Shown here piece after piece: positions 1 through 10,514 of a DNA stretch of 64,000 bases. This DNA is from Verticillium longisporum (Eukaryota; Ascomycota; Sordariomycetes; Glomerellales; Plectosphaerellaceae), in NCBI GenBank assembly GCA_019188255.1, contig JAETXT010000004.1:124001-188000 (forward strand), given 5' to 3'. Position numbers and translations under genes: made by a program. How positions within the stretch are numbered: position 1 is the stretch's first letter; the number at the start of each line of letters is the position of its first letter. The notes beneath the pieces were generated by a model, which was not told the origin of the DNA, did no database searches, and saw nothing but the letters and a program-made list of their open reading frames with translations.

Positions 1-190
1 ATTATAACCTAGTAGCTTCCGAAGGGGGAATATTATTAGAGGGTTAGGGTTACTATTTATAGAAGCTTAGGTTATAACTCTAAGATAATATAGTATCGTA
101 AGGCGTTACGTACTTATTCGTTTACGGGTTTCCAGGGTTTCTTAGGTTACTAGTATTCTCGAGCTATATACCCGTTTTTGCTATAGTCGT
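1..190 (-). repeat. RIP-degraded gypsy-type gag fragment, inverted copy
   Basis: This is an imperfect inverted copy of about 8091-8280. On the minus strand it carries the same degenerate zinc-knuckle reading (tyrosines where cysteines and histidine belong, then N-G-Y-I-A-R-E-Y). Its first 115 bases also recur in direct orientation at about 7269-7384. The TTAGGGTT string here belongs to this repeat and is not telomeric. The repeat probably continues to the left of the window. Confidence 0.7.
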
Positions 191-771
191 AATAGTTTAT
201 TATTAAGGAGGATAATAAATCTAATCTAAGAATTAAGGTCCTTATTATTAGCGAAAGAGCTATTAATGAATATATATAACTAAGCGGTCGATAGATCGAG
301 GTATATATAATTTAAGCTATAGTCTATATTATCGATCTATTATTATATACGTTTATTAAGCTGTTTAAAATCGTCTTTCTCTAGGTTCCTAGCTTAGGAA
401 ATTATAGCGAAATTAAAAGCTATTTTAGGTTAATAGGTAGAAGCTATATATATATTATAAGCTCTCTAAGCGATAAATTATTACTTTAAATCTAATATCC
501 TTAGGGTTATCTATTCTAGTTAATTATTTTAACCTTTCTATAGAATCTTAAGATTATTAATTCTAATTTTAATAATATAATCGTTAAAGACGCCCTCTAA
601 ATTAATATTTAGGATAGAAATAGGCTTTACTTAGAAGCTAGCTCTTAAGAGCTCTATTTACTCCCTTTCTATAAATACGGGCTCTCTAAGGTTTAGGGTA
701 TTATTAGTTTACATTCCGATTAATCTAAAGCTCTCTCTAGCTCTAGTTAATAGGAGATATAGATTATAGCC
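191..771. repeat. RIP-mutated DNA, no recognisable gene
   Basis: CA/TG-depleted AT-rich sequence between the gag fragment and the first DNA transposon. I see no coding potential and cannot assign it to an element family. It probably belongs to the same nest of retrotransposon remains. Confidence 0.5.
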
Positions 772-773
772 TA

Positions 774-821
774 ACGTGCATGATAAGCAAGTGGGCCAAA
801 CAAGCAAGTGGGCCACCTGAC
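774..821 (+). repeat. Left terminal inverted repeat, copy 1
   Basis: Forty-eight bases match the reverse complement of 2586-2633 exactly. The repeat includes two tandem subterminal units about 17 bases apart. Confidence 0.92.
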
Positions 822-880
822 CACGACCATGCGACGACAGCAGCATCCCGGTGAACCCTAACGCCTTAAATCAATTGAAA

Positions 881-2534
881 CTACTTGAAATCCTCTTCTT
901 CAGAAGCCCTCGTCTCCAGCTGACAAGTTCGCGCATTATGTCCAGGCTCGCCGCAGACACCGCAGCGCCGTTTCTTCGTCCCGTCCCTTGGTTGGCGACT
1001 GCTTCTCTGACGCGTTTCCTCATTTATCTGGACCTGAACCTCGATATTGGTTTGTATCTCCTGTCCCTCACCTAGAGTTAGACTCCCTCCTTGCCTGAGA
1101 CGTGTTTTCTTAGCTCTCCGACGCTTGCTGAGTGTCGCGTTCTCGTCTCGAAGGATCTGGTTCTCCGACTTCAATAGGGCGAGTTGATGCATGATTCCAC
1201 GCGTCCCCTTGGTAAAGTGGTCTATAGCGTTAAGAATCGACGTCGGAGAGCTTCCTTGGTGTCGGGCGATTCGACCTTTAATAAACTCTGACTGACAGCT
1301 AGCTTCAATCGGGTTGTGAGGCGTTTGGGAGACCCAAGGTTCTGATGTATCGGGGACCCCCTCGACGGGCGTCGGTGTCCGTAGCTTCACATCCAGCTTT
1401 GAAACCACAATTTCGGGGCTCATTGGGACAAGCCCAGCACCTCTGAACCCCCTTGATATTCCTTTCCGTCATAGCTTCTTTGAAAGCTGCGAAAAACGCG
1501 GGAAAGAAGTCCTCCTTCGTGATGTGGCTTGTACCTGCCCTCATCTTCTTCTCAATTTGCCGACCGTAGGCCTGCTTTAGCGGGCCAAAACAGCCAACAT
1601 CAAGAGGTTGAAGTAGGTGAGATGAATGGGGAGGCATGCATAGCGTAATGATGTTGTTTTCCTTGCAGTAGAGCTCGAACTCAACGGAATGGTGACTTTG
1701 GTGCCCATCTAGGATAAGGAGGCGATATCCGGCCGACCGACGGGGCTTGGTATGCTTGTCAAAATGCTGAATCCATTCTAGACCTTTCTCATTTGTTGTC
1801 CAGCCTTTGTCTGTCGTAGCGATTACCCAGTCGTGAGGTAGAGGGCTGTCTTCGTACCAGCTTGAGAGGTGATTTTTGCCCGCCATAATGATGAACGGCG
1901 GGACACACCACCCGTCTGCGCCAACGCCTTGGATCACTGTCACCCATTCCCGACCTCCTGGTTGGACCATTTTCGTATTAGAACGTCTTTCGGCGTTCGT
2001 AACGACCATTCCGGACCCGATAACGCCCATCATAAACCCAGTCTCATCGAAGTTATAGATATCAGGCTCCGCGATACCGTATTTGGCGATTGTGTTCTTT
2101 ACGAGCGCGAACCAATCGCGAATTGCCTCGGGATCTTCGCATTGGGCTCTCTGATAGTCATATCTGCGAAAGAAACGCGTCTTAAGCTCTGGTTGTCGCC
2201 TGACGAAGTTTGAGGCCCAGCGCTTCCCGACACTCGGCGCGTCGCGGTCGGCTAGCAGTCGATTAGCCATATCTTCAACCTCACAAAGCCGGGGAGGAAA
2301 TGCTCGGGAATTTAGCTCAAGTATGTATTGAACAATCGTTAACTCCTCGAGCTCCGTCAAATTTCGATTGAGGGGGATCCTGTCGCGTTGCGAAGTAATA
2401 CCGCGTAGTCGACGCGTCAAGGTCATTCGGGGAACACCAAAGATATTTGTCGCAGCGCGTATACTGAGATCTGGGTCATTTTGAATAGCCTGAAGAGCAA
2501 GCTGTAATTGACGTTCTTGTGAGGGCGGAGACAT
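881..2534 (-). pseudogene. Frameshifted pogo-type transposase, copy 1
   Basis: Encodes the cut-and-paste transposase of the surrounding element. From the ATG at 2534 the order is an N-terminal psq-like helix-turn-helix (about residues 8-45), a CENP-B-type DNA-binding domain (about 55-125), and the DDE nuclease, with YNFDETGF as the first acidic motif, LILDGHQSH as the second and HLLQPLDVG as the third. The first frame runs to 1305 but leaves homology near 1450; the second frame (881-1423) holds a coiled C-terminal segment and a CCHC zinc knuckle, C-G-V-C-G-E-P-G-H-N-A-R-T-C. Joining them needs a +1 shift, meaning one base gained or two lost near the C run at 1448-1452, so this copy is probably inactive. 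It is visibly homologous to copy 2 over its whole length but clearly diverged from it. Confidence 0.88.
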
Positions 2535-2585
2535 CGTTGTTGGTGGAGGAATTAATGGTTAACGTAAGAAGGTCGCGTTTTCGTC

Positions 2586-2633
2586 GTCAGGTGGCCCACT
2601 TGCTTGTTTGGCCCACTTGCTTATCATGCACGT
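2586..2633 (-). repeat. Right terminal inverted repeat, copy 1
   Basis: Exact inverted partner of 774-821, followed by the TA target duplication at 2634-2635. Confidence 0.92.
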
Positions 2634-2635
2634 TA

Positions 2636-4376
2636 GCGCTTTAAGTATAAGCTTAATTAATATCCTAGAGTATTAGCTATTAGCTATATTCCTATAACGT
2701 TAATATAATTATTAGGATTAATCGTTAATTATATTATATAATTATAAGCGATTACGTTAATAAAGTTATCTTCTTAATTATTATAGCTTTAAACTATTAA
2801 TCTTAATTTCTTATATAAAGCTTAAAAGAGGCCTTTTATTTCTTTTATAAGCTAATATCTAAAGATCCTAATATTAAGGATTATAGATTTACTAATTAAT
2901 ATAATTACTCCTATTACTAAAAGCGAATTAATCTCCTCTTAATCGGATTACTTAAATAGCTTCTTAAGGGTTATTATTTTACTTTTATTATATAATTTAA
3001 TAATTAGGTTATAACCCTATTATTCCCTCTTTATAATAAATTAATATTTAATCTATAAACCTTTAATTATATTATTTTTACGATCTATAGAAACTATTTA
3101 TAATAGATTCTAAGTATATATTATTATTAACTTCCTAGGTCTTCTATACTAATATAGCTAAATTAGCTCTAAGTACTCGAATAGTTCTAGGGTCTCTAAT
3201 ATAAATACTTCTAGAATTTAGACTATAATTATCTCCTTAATTTCCTAATCTAGCGATCTATTATATAACTTAATATATATTCCTTTAAACTCTATTAAGC
3301 TATTAATTATATTAATTATAATTATTATATTAATAATCGATATAACTTTATAAAATCTAATCTATTTCTCCTATTCTTAAAATATAAGAATATTATTTCT
3401 TAGCTTTAGCGATCTTAGTAATAATTATTTTATATTTAGCTTATTATATATATTTAATATATTATTAACTTTCCGCTTAGTAACTATTTATTATAGTTCT
3501 ATTATTATTTTATTAATAGCTTTAGCGTATTACGCCTAAGTTACTATAAATATAGAGTTAATAATTATCCTAGGTATAGCCCTAAATATAAATAGTATTA
3601 ATACTAGACTATTAGGCCTAGCGGTATCATTTATTACCTTAATTACTCCTTAGAATAGCGATTCTAGGCTTATATTATAAAATTTAGCCTTTAAGATCTT
3701 ATATATTCTATATATTAGCTTATAATAGCTCTTAACCTTATTTATTAATTAATAGGCCTCTATAAGGATCTAATAATAGGTTATACCTAGGAGGCGTACC
3801 TTTACCCTAAATTCTATAGAAGCGAAGTTAATTCTAGCATTAATAGTTACGATATCTAGAGGGCTTAGGTATATATCTAATTAATACCTCTTAAGTACCT
3901 CTTATATTATATAAGCTATAAAATTAAGAATAAAGGTTATAGATTAGAATCTAGTATTTATATTAATTATATAAAGAATAGGCTTTCTATCTAAATATAT
4001 AATATCGATTATAATCTCGTAATTAAAATCGATATTTAATTTTAGGGCGAACTTAAAATATTATAGAGATTTCCTTTTAATTTAATAATAATAATAGAAG
4101 CGGTTTATTAGCTCTAAAATATTCTAATCTATATTATAATCTATTCTCTAGAATAGATTCTATAGTTTCTTAATTAATAGATAATTAAAATATTTATAAA
4201 TTTAATAAAGCTCTATTTTTATTAAAAATATTACTTTATCGCTCTCTATTCCTATTATATATATAATCCTTAAATTAATATAAGTTTTTATATCTAAGAA
4301 GAACTAAGGATAGCCCTATTTACGGAATATAAATATATACTCTTAGAGCTCCTTAATATGCTTTATTAGCTTATTA
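2636..4376. repeat. RIP-mutated spacer between the two transposons
   Basis: About 1.7 kb of AT-rich, CA/TG-depleted sequence. It is probably mutated retrotransposon body, but I could not read a protein motif through the mutations in any frame. No gene is present. Confidence 0.55.
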
Positions 4377-4378
4377 TA

Positions 4379-4427
4379 ACGTAATCCACAAGCGAGTGGT
4401 TCACCCATGCGAGTGGTTCACTTCACC
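4379..4427 (+). repeat. Left terminal inverted repeat, copy 2
   Basis: Pairs with 6189-6237 with two mismatches in 49 bases. It contains a tandem pair of GAGTGGTTCAC-type units. Confidence 0.9.
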
Positions 4428-4475
4428 CCGACCCGACAAACATTCCGAGGAAAACCTCAACCCAAACGCCGTAAA

Positions 4476-6139
4476 TCAATTAAAATCACTCCTCCTCGTT
4501 TTTGCAGACGATGAGCTAGCTACCTGACAAGTTCCCGCGTTGTGGCCGGTCAACCCGCATCCGCTACAGCAGCGTATCTTCGGCAGGGAGCCCGACGCGG
4601 GACCCGGGTCCTGCAGCGTTCCCTCTTTTATCTGGATATCTACTTCCTTCTGAGCAATCTTGTCCTGTCCCTCGCCTACAGCCATGCTTCCTCCTTCCCG
4701 GAGACGTAGCTTTTTGGCCCTCCGGCGTCGGCTTAGTGTAGCATTTTCCTCTCGAAGGATCATAACCTCTGACTTCAAAAGAGCGATCTGGTGCATAACA
4801 CCCCGCGTCCCCTTCGCAAGATAGTCAACAGCATCTAAAATTGACGTTGGGGAGCTTCCCTGGTGGCGTGAGATTCGCCCTTTGATGAAGTCAGTCTGGG
4901 AACCTGCCTCGAGCAGGTTAGTGGGCGTCTTAGAGACCCAAGAATCACGCTCCCCGTGGGACGTCCCCGGAGGCGTCGTCGTCCTCAACCTCACATCCAG
5001 CTTTGACAGGACTGTTTCCGGGTTATGGGGGACAAGCCCCGCTCCTCGAAAGCCTCCCTGGATGTTTTTTCTGTCATTGCTTGCTGAAATGCAGCCGAAA
5101 ACGCCGGGAAGAAGTCCTCTTTGCTGATGTGCGTTGTACCCGCCCTCATCCTATCCTCGATTTGCCGACCGTATGCTTTCTTTAGTGGGCCAAAACACCC
5201 AACATCGAGAGGCTGGAGTAGATGTGACGAATGAGGAGGCATACAGAGTGTGATGATGTTGTTCTCCTTGCAGTAGAGTTCGAAGTCGACCGAGTGGTGA
5301 CTTTCGTGGCCATCCAGGATCAGTAGGCGATAACCGCCCGAAGTACGGGACTTTGTATGCCTGTCAAAATGCCGAATCCATTCCAGACCAATATCATTCG
5401 TCGTCCAGCCGTTTGGAGATGTTGCGATTCTCCAGTCGCGAGAAATCGCGTCGTCCTGGTACCAGCTCGAGAGGTGGTACTTGCCCGAAACCACGATGAA
5501 CGGCGGGACGGAGAAACCCAACGCGCCAACGCCCTGGATCACCGTAACCCATTCCCGGTTGCCTGGCTGCCTCATCTTCACATTGGACCGTCTTTCCGAA
5601 CTGGTCACGACCATTCCGTTGGCGATAACGCCCATCTGGAAGCCGGTCTCGTCAAAGTTGTACATGTCAGCCTCTTGGATGCCGTACTTGGCGATCATGT
5701 TATGCACGAGGCGGAACCACGCGTTTATCGCGTCCGGATCTTCGCATTGGGCCCTCTTGTAGTCGTACTTGCGAAAGAAACGCGTCCGGAGCTCTGGTTG
5801 CCGTTTGACGAAGTTTGCGGCCCAGTTCTTCCCGACGCGTGGCGCGTCACGGTCGGCAAGCAGGCGATTCGCCATATCTCCGACCTCACCCAACCGGGGA
5901 GGGTAAGATCGCGCATCTAGGTCAAGGATATATTCGACAATAGTTTTCTCTTCTAGTACTGTTAATTTGGCAGAATTGGGCGGGCTTTCGCGTCGGGAGG
6001 GTTTGCCCTTCTGGCGTCGGAGGAGCGTCGTTAAGGGGACGGTGTAGATCCTCGCAGCACTCCGGGCGCTTAGGTTCGGGTCATTGTCCATAGCTTGGAT
6101 AGCAAGGAATAATTGACCTTCTTTTGAAAGAGTCTCCAT
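4476..6139 (-). pseudogene. Frameshifted pogo-type transposase, copy 2
   Basis: Same architecture as copy 1: psq-like helix-turn-helix, CENP-B domain, DDE nuclease (YNFDETGF, LILDGHESH, HLLQPLDVG) and a C-terminal CCHC knuckle, C-S-G-C-G-L-T-G-H-N-A-G-T-C. The first frame runs from the ATG at 6139 to 4991 and leaves homology near 5065. The C-terminal frame continues to 4476. One missing base in the T run at 5065-5070 (A run on the coding strand) explains the break. Because this is a homopolymer contraction like others in the window, it may be a sequencing error and this copy could be intact. Confidence 0.88.
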
Positions 6140-6188
6140 CGCGGGCGGAGGTGGAATCTGTAGAATTCAGGTGTAGGTCGTGGGCCCG

Positions 6189-6237
6189 GGCGAAGTGAAC
6201 CACTCGCTTGGGTGAACCACTCGCTTGTGGATTACGT
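6189..6237 (-). repeat. Right terminal inverted repeat, copy 2
   Basis: Inverted partner of 4379-4427, followed by TA at 6238-6239. Confidence 0.9.
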
Positions 6238-6289
6238 TAACGTAATTCTAATATTAAGTATAATTAAGCTATCTCTTATTAATTAATTT

Positions 6290-7384
6290 CTAAGGTTTCT
6301 TTAGCTAATAATATTTATAGGCTATATACTTATTCTTACTATAGTTATAGTATTTTATATCCTTAAGATGCTTTAATTTATTATATTTAATATTATCGAG
6401 CTCTATAAATCCTATATAAATAATCTATCCTTAAGCTATATTAATATAAGGTTTATCGTATTAATATTTATATCCTTAATTAGATTAATAATAGGGAATA
6501 TAAGGGTTCTATAATCCTATAATAGGCTTTCGTCCCTTTTCTATTCTATATTTATATTAGCGATTATCGATTTTAATAGCTATAATAATATACTTAGTAA
6601 GGGTTTCGGGTCTATCCTCCTAGATAAAGTCGTCTTTAATAATATCTTTAAATCCTTTATAGAAACGGGCTATAAAAGCGGACTCTATTTAATCGAATCG
6701 ATTAGCTAAGAATCGAAACTCTATAATATATTTAATAGCTAGCTTTATCTATTTAAGCTAAAGGATTTTTCTTTCGTTTTATCGTTCCTCGTCTATATCC
6801 TTAAACGCTCCTTTAATAGCTTCTTCGAATATATTTATATTAATATAAATATCCTAAATAGCTTACTTTATATCTTCTTTCTTAATATAAATAGAATAGT
6901 CCCTAATAAAGGGTTCGAATTAATATAAAGCGTCCCCTTTAAAGTAAGAGGAGGTATTAGCGACCTTCTCGCCTTAGTATTTAAATTAGCCCTTATTAGC
7001 TTTATAGTATTAGTATATTTAGGTAATAAAAGATTAAAGTACTTTAAGGTTATTATCGAATAATTAAAAGGGAAGAGCCTTTATACTCGTTCCGCTTTAA
7101 AGTTATTATATTAAGGCTCGGAGCTATTTATTCTCCGAATAGAGCTCCTAGATTATAGTAGCTAAGTTACTAGCGCTATTTCTAATACTATTAATAGATA
7201 TTATTCCTATAATAAATATTACTTAATATTATAAAATAAACCTACTAAATAAGAATAATTAAAATATTATAACTTAATAGCTTCTAAAAAGGGAATACTA
7301 TTAGAGGGTTAAAGTTACTATTTATAGAAGCTTAGGTTATAACTCTAAGACGATATAGTATCGTAAGGTATTACGTACTCGTTA
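6290..7384 (-). repeat. RIP-degraded gypsy-type element fragment, reverse orientation
   Basis: The part at about 6290-6700 is an imperfect inverted copy of 7735-8130, including the Gag zinc-knuckle region, here mutated further (on the minus strand K-Y-Y-N-Y-S-K-N-K-Y-I-A). The end at about 7269-7384 matches the first 115 bases of the window in direct orientation. With the fragment at 7735-8280 it forms a head-to-head arrangement of two damaged copies. No intact frame remains. Boundaries are approximate. Confidence 0.65.
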
Positions 7385-7734
7385 TAATAAATATAAAATA
7401 AGACTTAGATTAATTATTATCGTAAAAAAGAATATATTTATAAATACTAAATACCTATCCTTATATACCTATTATTCTATCCTTATCGTATTAGGTTATA
7501 AGCTTATATTAAATAGCTTACTAGTTAGTTATTAATAATCTATAATATTAGGATTATAGTATATTATCCTATAAGCTATTCCCTAGCTCACTACGGCGTC
7601 CTTAATAAGCCCGACGACTCACCCTTTATATCTAAGTAAGCTATTACGTGATTTACTAAGTAGGCCCGATTCTTATCTTATCGCGCTCCCTGATCGCGGG
7701 GTCGTCGATTCGCGGCCGCCGTGCTTCCTTAGTT

Positions 7735-8280
7735 ATTATAATTAAATAGAATCCGCTCTTATAGCCCGTTTCTATAAAGGACTTAAAGATATTATTAAAG
7801 ACGACCTTATCTAGGAGGATAGACCTAAAACCTTTACTAAATATATCGCTATAACTATTAAAATCGATTATCGCTAATATAAACGTAGAATAGAAAAGGG
7901 ATAAAAGCCTACTATAGGACTATAGAACCCTTATATTCCCTATTACTAATCTAATTAAGGATATAAGTATTAGTATAATAAACCCTATATTAATATAGCT
8001 TAGGGATAGACTACCTATATAGGACCTATAGAGCTTAATAATACTAGATATAGTAAACCGAAGGATCTTAAGGATATAAAATGCTATAACTATAGTAAAA
8101 ACGGGTATATAGCTCGAGAATACTAGTAACCTAAGAAACCCTAGAAACCCGTAAACGAATAAGTACGTAACGCTTTACGATACTATATCGTCTTAGAGTT
8201 ATAACCTAAGCTTCTATAAATAGTAACCCTAACCCTCTAATAGTATTCCCCCTTTAGAAGCTACTAGGTCGTAATATAAA
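7735..8280 (+). repeat. RIP-degraded Ty3/gypsy gag with readable zinc knuckle
   Basis: At 8079-8123 the plus strand reads KCYNYSKNGYIAREY followed by stops. Undoing single C-to-T or G-to-A changes gives a CX2CX4HX4C retroviral-type knuckle, so the altered positions are just those RIP would hit. Upstream, at about 7745-7900, the translation shows a degenerate A-R-F-Y-K-G-L-K-D, then D-R-P-K-T-F-T-K-Y and Y-K-R-R-I-E-K, the usual order in Ty3/gypsy-type Gag. Seen directly: the motif and the direction of its mutations. Family placement is from known Gag organisation. The element is dead. Confidence 0.75.
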
Positions 8281-10300
8281 CGTTCTTATAATTAAGAGAA
8301 TATATTTATAATATATAATAATATTCTTTATTAATAATCTATTAAATATAAATAAATTATATATTTAATTCTAGCTAGCGAAATCTATAATATAATTAAT
8401 AATTTTAATATAATATATATCCTTAAATAAACGCTCTAGAAGATCTATAAATACTTAGATTTACTACTCTTATAAATAATTATCTATATTAATAGCTTCT
8501 TACTCTATTAATACTTTATTTAATTAAGCATAATTATAGAGAAACGCTTAATAATAGATCTTATAGTATTATAATAAAGCTATAAAGAATACGAAATTAA
8601 TGAAATTCGCTAGATCGTAGGAGGGGATAATCCTATAAATATAATAATTAAAGGAGCTCTAAACTAAATACTAGAAGCTCTTATAAGCTCTAATAAAGTT
8701 ATAATTAAAATTAAAGGTTAAATTAAACGTTAAGAAAAGAATAATTAAGGTATAAATATAATTAAAATTAATAATTCCTTAAAAATAGCCCGATTATTAA
8801 AATAGTAAAAATAGCTACTCCCCGATTATTAAACTAATAAAATAAACGATCCGCTATATAGCGATTAGGCCTTAGATTCTAATATCTCGGAATCCGAGTC
8901 TAACCGCTCTAGGGAGTCCTACTAAAGGTAGTTAAAGAGCTATAGAGCTATAGCTTACTTAGCTACTTTATAGTTAATATTATTAAGATTATTAAGGTCT
9001 TTATTAAAGTTATTACCCCCTTTAGTATCCTCCTCCTCGATAATCTATAATATACTTTTTAACGATAATATACTATTTCTCTAGATCCTATAATTATATT
9101 ATTAATTAATTATATAATTAGATAATTAAGGGAATAGAAAAGAATAGGAATTTATAGTTTAATTCTTTTTATTATAAATAATTAAAAACTTTATAGCGGG
9201 CTTAAATATATTAATAGGATTAAAGATAATACTTATTAAAGCTATAAATATAAGAAATATAGATTATAAGAGCTTATATTAATTTATAAAAATACTTAGA
9301 AATATATTTATAATAATAAGATCCTTTAAGATCGAGATCGTAATATATACTTAAAGCGCTAATTTTAGTTTATTTATTAATAAGATAAGACTTAAAGTAA
9401 CCTAGATAGGGAACCTTACGAATATTACTATATATATATATTATTTACTAGATTAATAGCTCCTATAATTAATACCGACTATATTCTTACGCTTAGCTAC
9501 TCTCTTAGCTTTAAGGGGCTTAAGCGTAGGGGTCTTATACTTAAGAGGCATTATCGTAGCTAGAACGAGAAGAAAACGAATAAGCGGGAGTAGTAAAAAT
9601 AAATATTTATTAATCGTATAAGCATTATTTATTTATATTAAGCTAGCCTATAAAAGTTAAAGAAATCGATATAGGGAAGGGGAAAGGTTAATAGAATAGA
9701 ATTATTAAAACTTATTAATAGGATATATAGATCTTCTATAGAACCTATTTAATTAAAGTAGTTTAATCCTATTATTCCTATTAAAAGGTAATTTAATTTA
9801 TTAGGAATTATTCTAATAGATTCTACGAAAAGCTAATAATTATTCTATTATATTCTATTAACGTATTAGGGATTTAGAGGCCTTAGGAGTATATATTTAG
9901 TAATTATAAGAGCGCTATTTATTATTAGATTCTAATTTATTTCCTTTATTTCTAGGATTTAGAGGCCTATTCTTATTATTTAAATTATAATTTAATTTAT
10001 TTCCTTAGAGAGCTATTTATAGATAATACTACTATTCTAAGGCGCTAGGAACTAGAGGCTTAATGCTTAGGGGAATAGTAAGTTTAAACTATACTTTCCT
10101 TATTCTTAATTATTATTTCCTATTATTAGGTTATTTACTTTAAGGCTAGGAGAATAGATCTAATGCGCTAGAGGCTAGAGAATTGTAGGCGTATTAGAGC
10201 AGCTATTAACCCTAGCGATAGCTCCTAATACTAGTTCTTACGGCTATTCTACCTATAAAGAAAAGAAGAGCTAGTATTAAACTAATATTAGGGAACTCTA
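8281..10300. repeat. RIP-mutated DNA, element type not determinable
   Basis: About 2 kb of CA/TG-depleted sequence that ends sharply where normal composition returns. I see no readable domain. It probably continues the retrotransposon remains. Confidence 0.5.
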
Positions 10301-10514
10301 TGGTTAGGATAGTGATATCTGGGATATCTGGGATCTACTGCTCTTAGGAGCACGTAAACTACGGCTTACGTGATCGCTGAGAGTAGATGGGTATATCTGA
10401 CTCACGTAGGTAGCAGATAAGAATTATATAAGAATCAACTATAATAAGACTTATTAGATACCCTACCTATTCAGAGCTCGCAAGCATAGCGAAAGTACTA
10501 GATTAGGGTTCACA
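10301..10514. repeat. Possible unmutated solo LTR at the RIP island edge
   Basis: This roughly 214-base block starts with TG and ends with CA, has normal CA/TG content unlike the DNA to its left, contains a TATATAAG-like box (about 10,415) and a palindromic stretch around CACGTAAAC/GCTTACGTG. Such features fit an LTR. No target-site duplication could be found and there is no second copy in the window, so the call is tentative. The right end overlaps the stop codon of the neighbouring gene. Confidence 0.35.

Larger units (their letters stand above)
774..2633 (-). mobile_element. Tan1/Fot1-like (pogo-type) DNA transposon, copy 1
   Basis: A complete 1,860 bp element with 48 bp perfect terminal inverted repeats (774-821 and 2586-2633), flanked on both sides by TA (772-773 and 2634-2635), the Tc1/mariner target duplication. 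Each end starts with ACGT and contains the unit AAGCAAGTGGGCCA twice, a plausible pair of transposase binding sites. A single transposase gene lies on the minus strand. Base composition is normal although the DNA around it is saturated with RIP, so the element arrived after, or escaped, the mutation of its surroundings. ACGT ends and the length fit fungal Tan1/Pot3/Flipper-type elements (family knowledge). Confidence 0.9.
4379..6237 (-). mobile_element. Tan1/Fot1-like (pogo-type) DNA transposon, copy 2
   Basis: A complete 1,859 bp element, one base shorter than copy 1. Its terminal inverted repeats of about 49 bp (4379-4427 and 6189-6237) differ at two positions, and TA flanks both sides (4377-4378, 6238-6239). 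The ends begin ACGTAATC, a start known from fungal Tan1/Pot3-like elements, and each contains GCGAGTGGTTCAC twice. The repeat sequences differ from copy 1 beyond ACGT, so the two are related but distinct families. The element is not RIP-mutated. Confidence 0.9.
1..10300. repeat. AT-rich RIP-mutated repeat island
   Basis: Apart from the two inserted DNA transposons, this stretch is very AT-rich and has almost no CA or TG dinucleotides, while TA is greatly over-represented and CG is still present. That is the expected product of repeat-induced point mutation, which changes CpA to TpA on both strands of duplicated DNA in many ascomycetes. No intact open reading frame occurs outside 774-2633 and 4379-6237. 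The change to normal composition near 10,300 is abrupt. Seen directly: composition and loss of coding capacity. Inferred: the mutational mechanism. Confidence 0.9.

Noticed and set aside
40..52. Telomere-like TTAGGGTT string
   Set aside because: It occurs once, belongs to the RIP-mutated gag repeat, and recurs inverted at about 8,222 inside the same repeat.
1305..6139. Programmed ribosomal frameshift in the two transposases
   Set aside because: The shifts needed have opposite sign in the two copies and no shared slippery sequence is seen.
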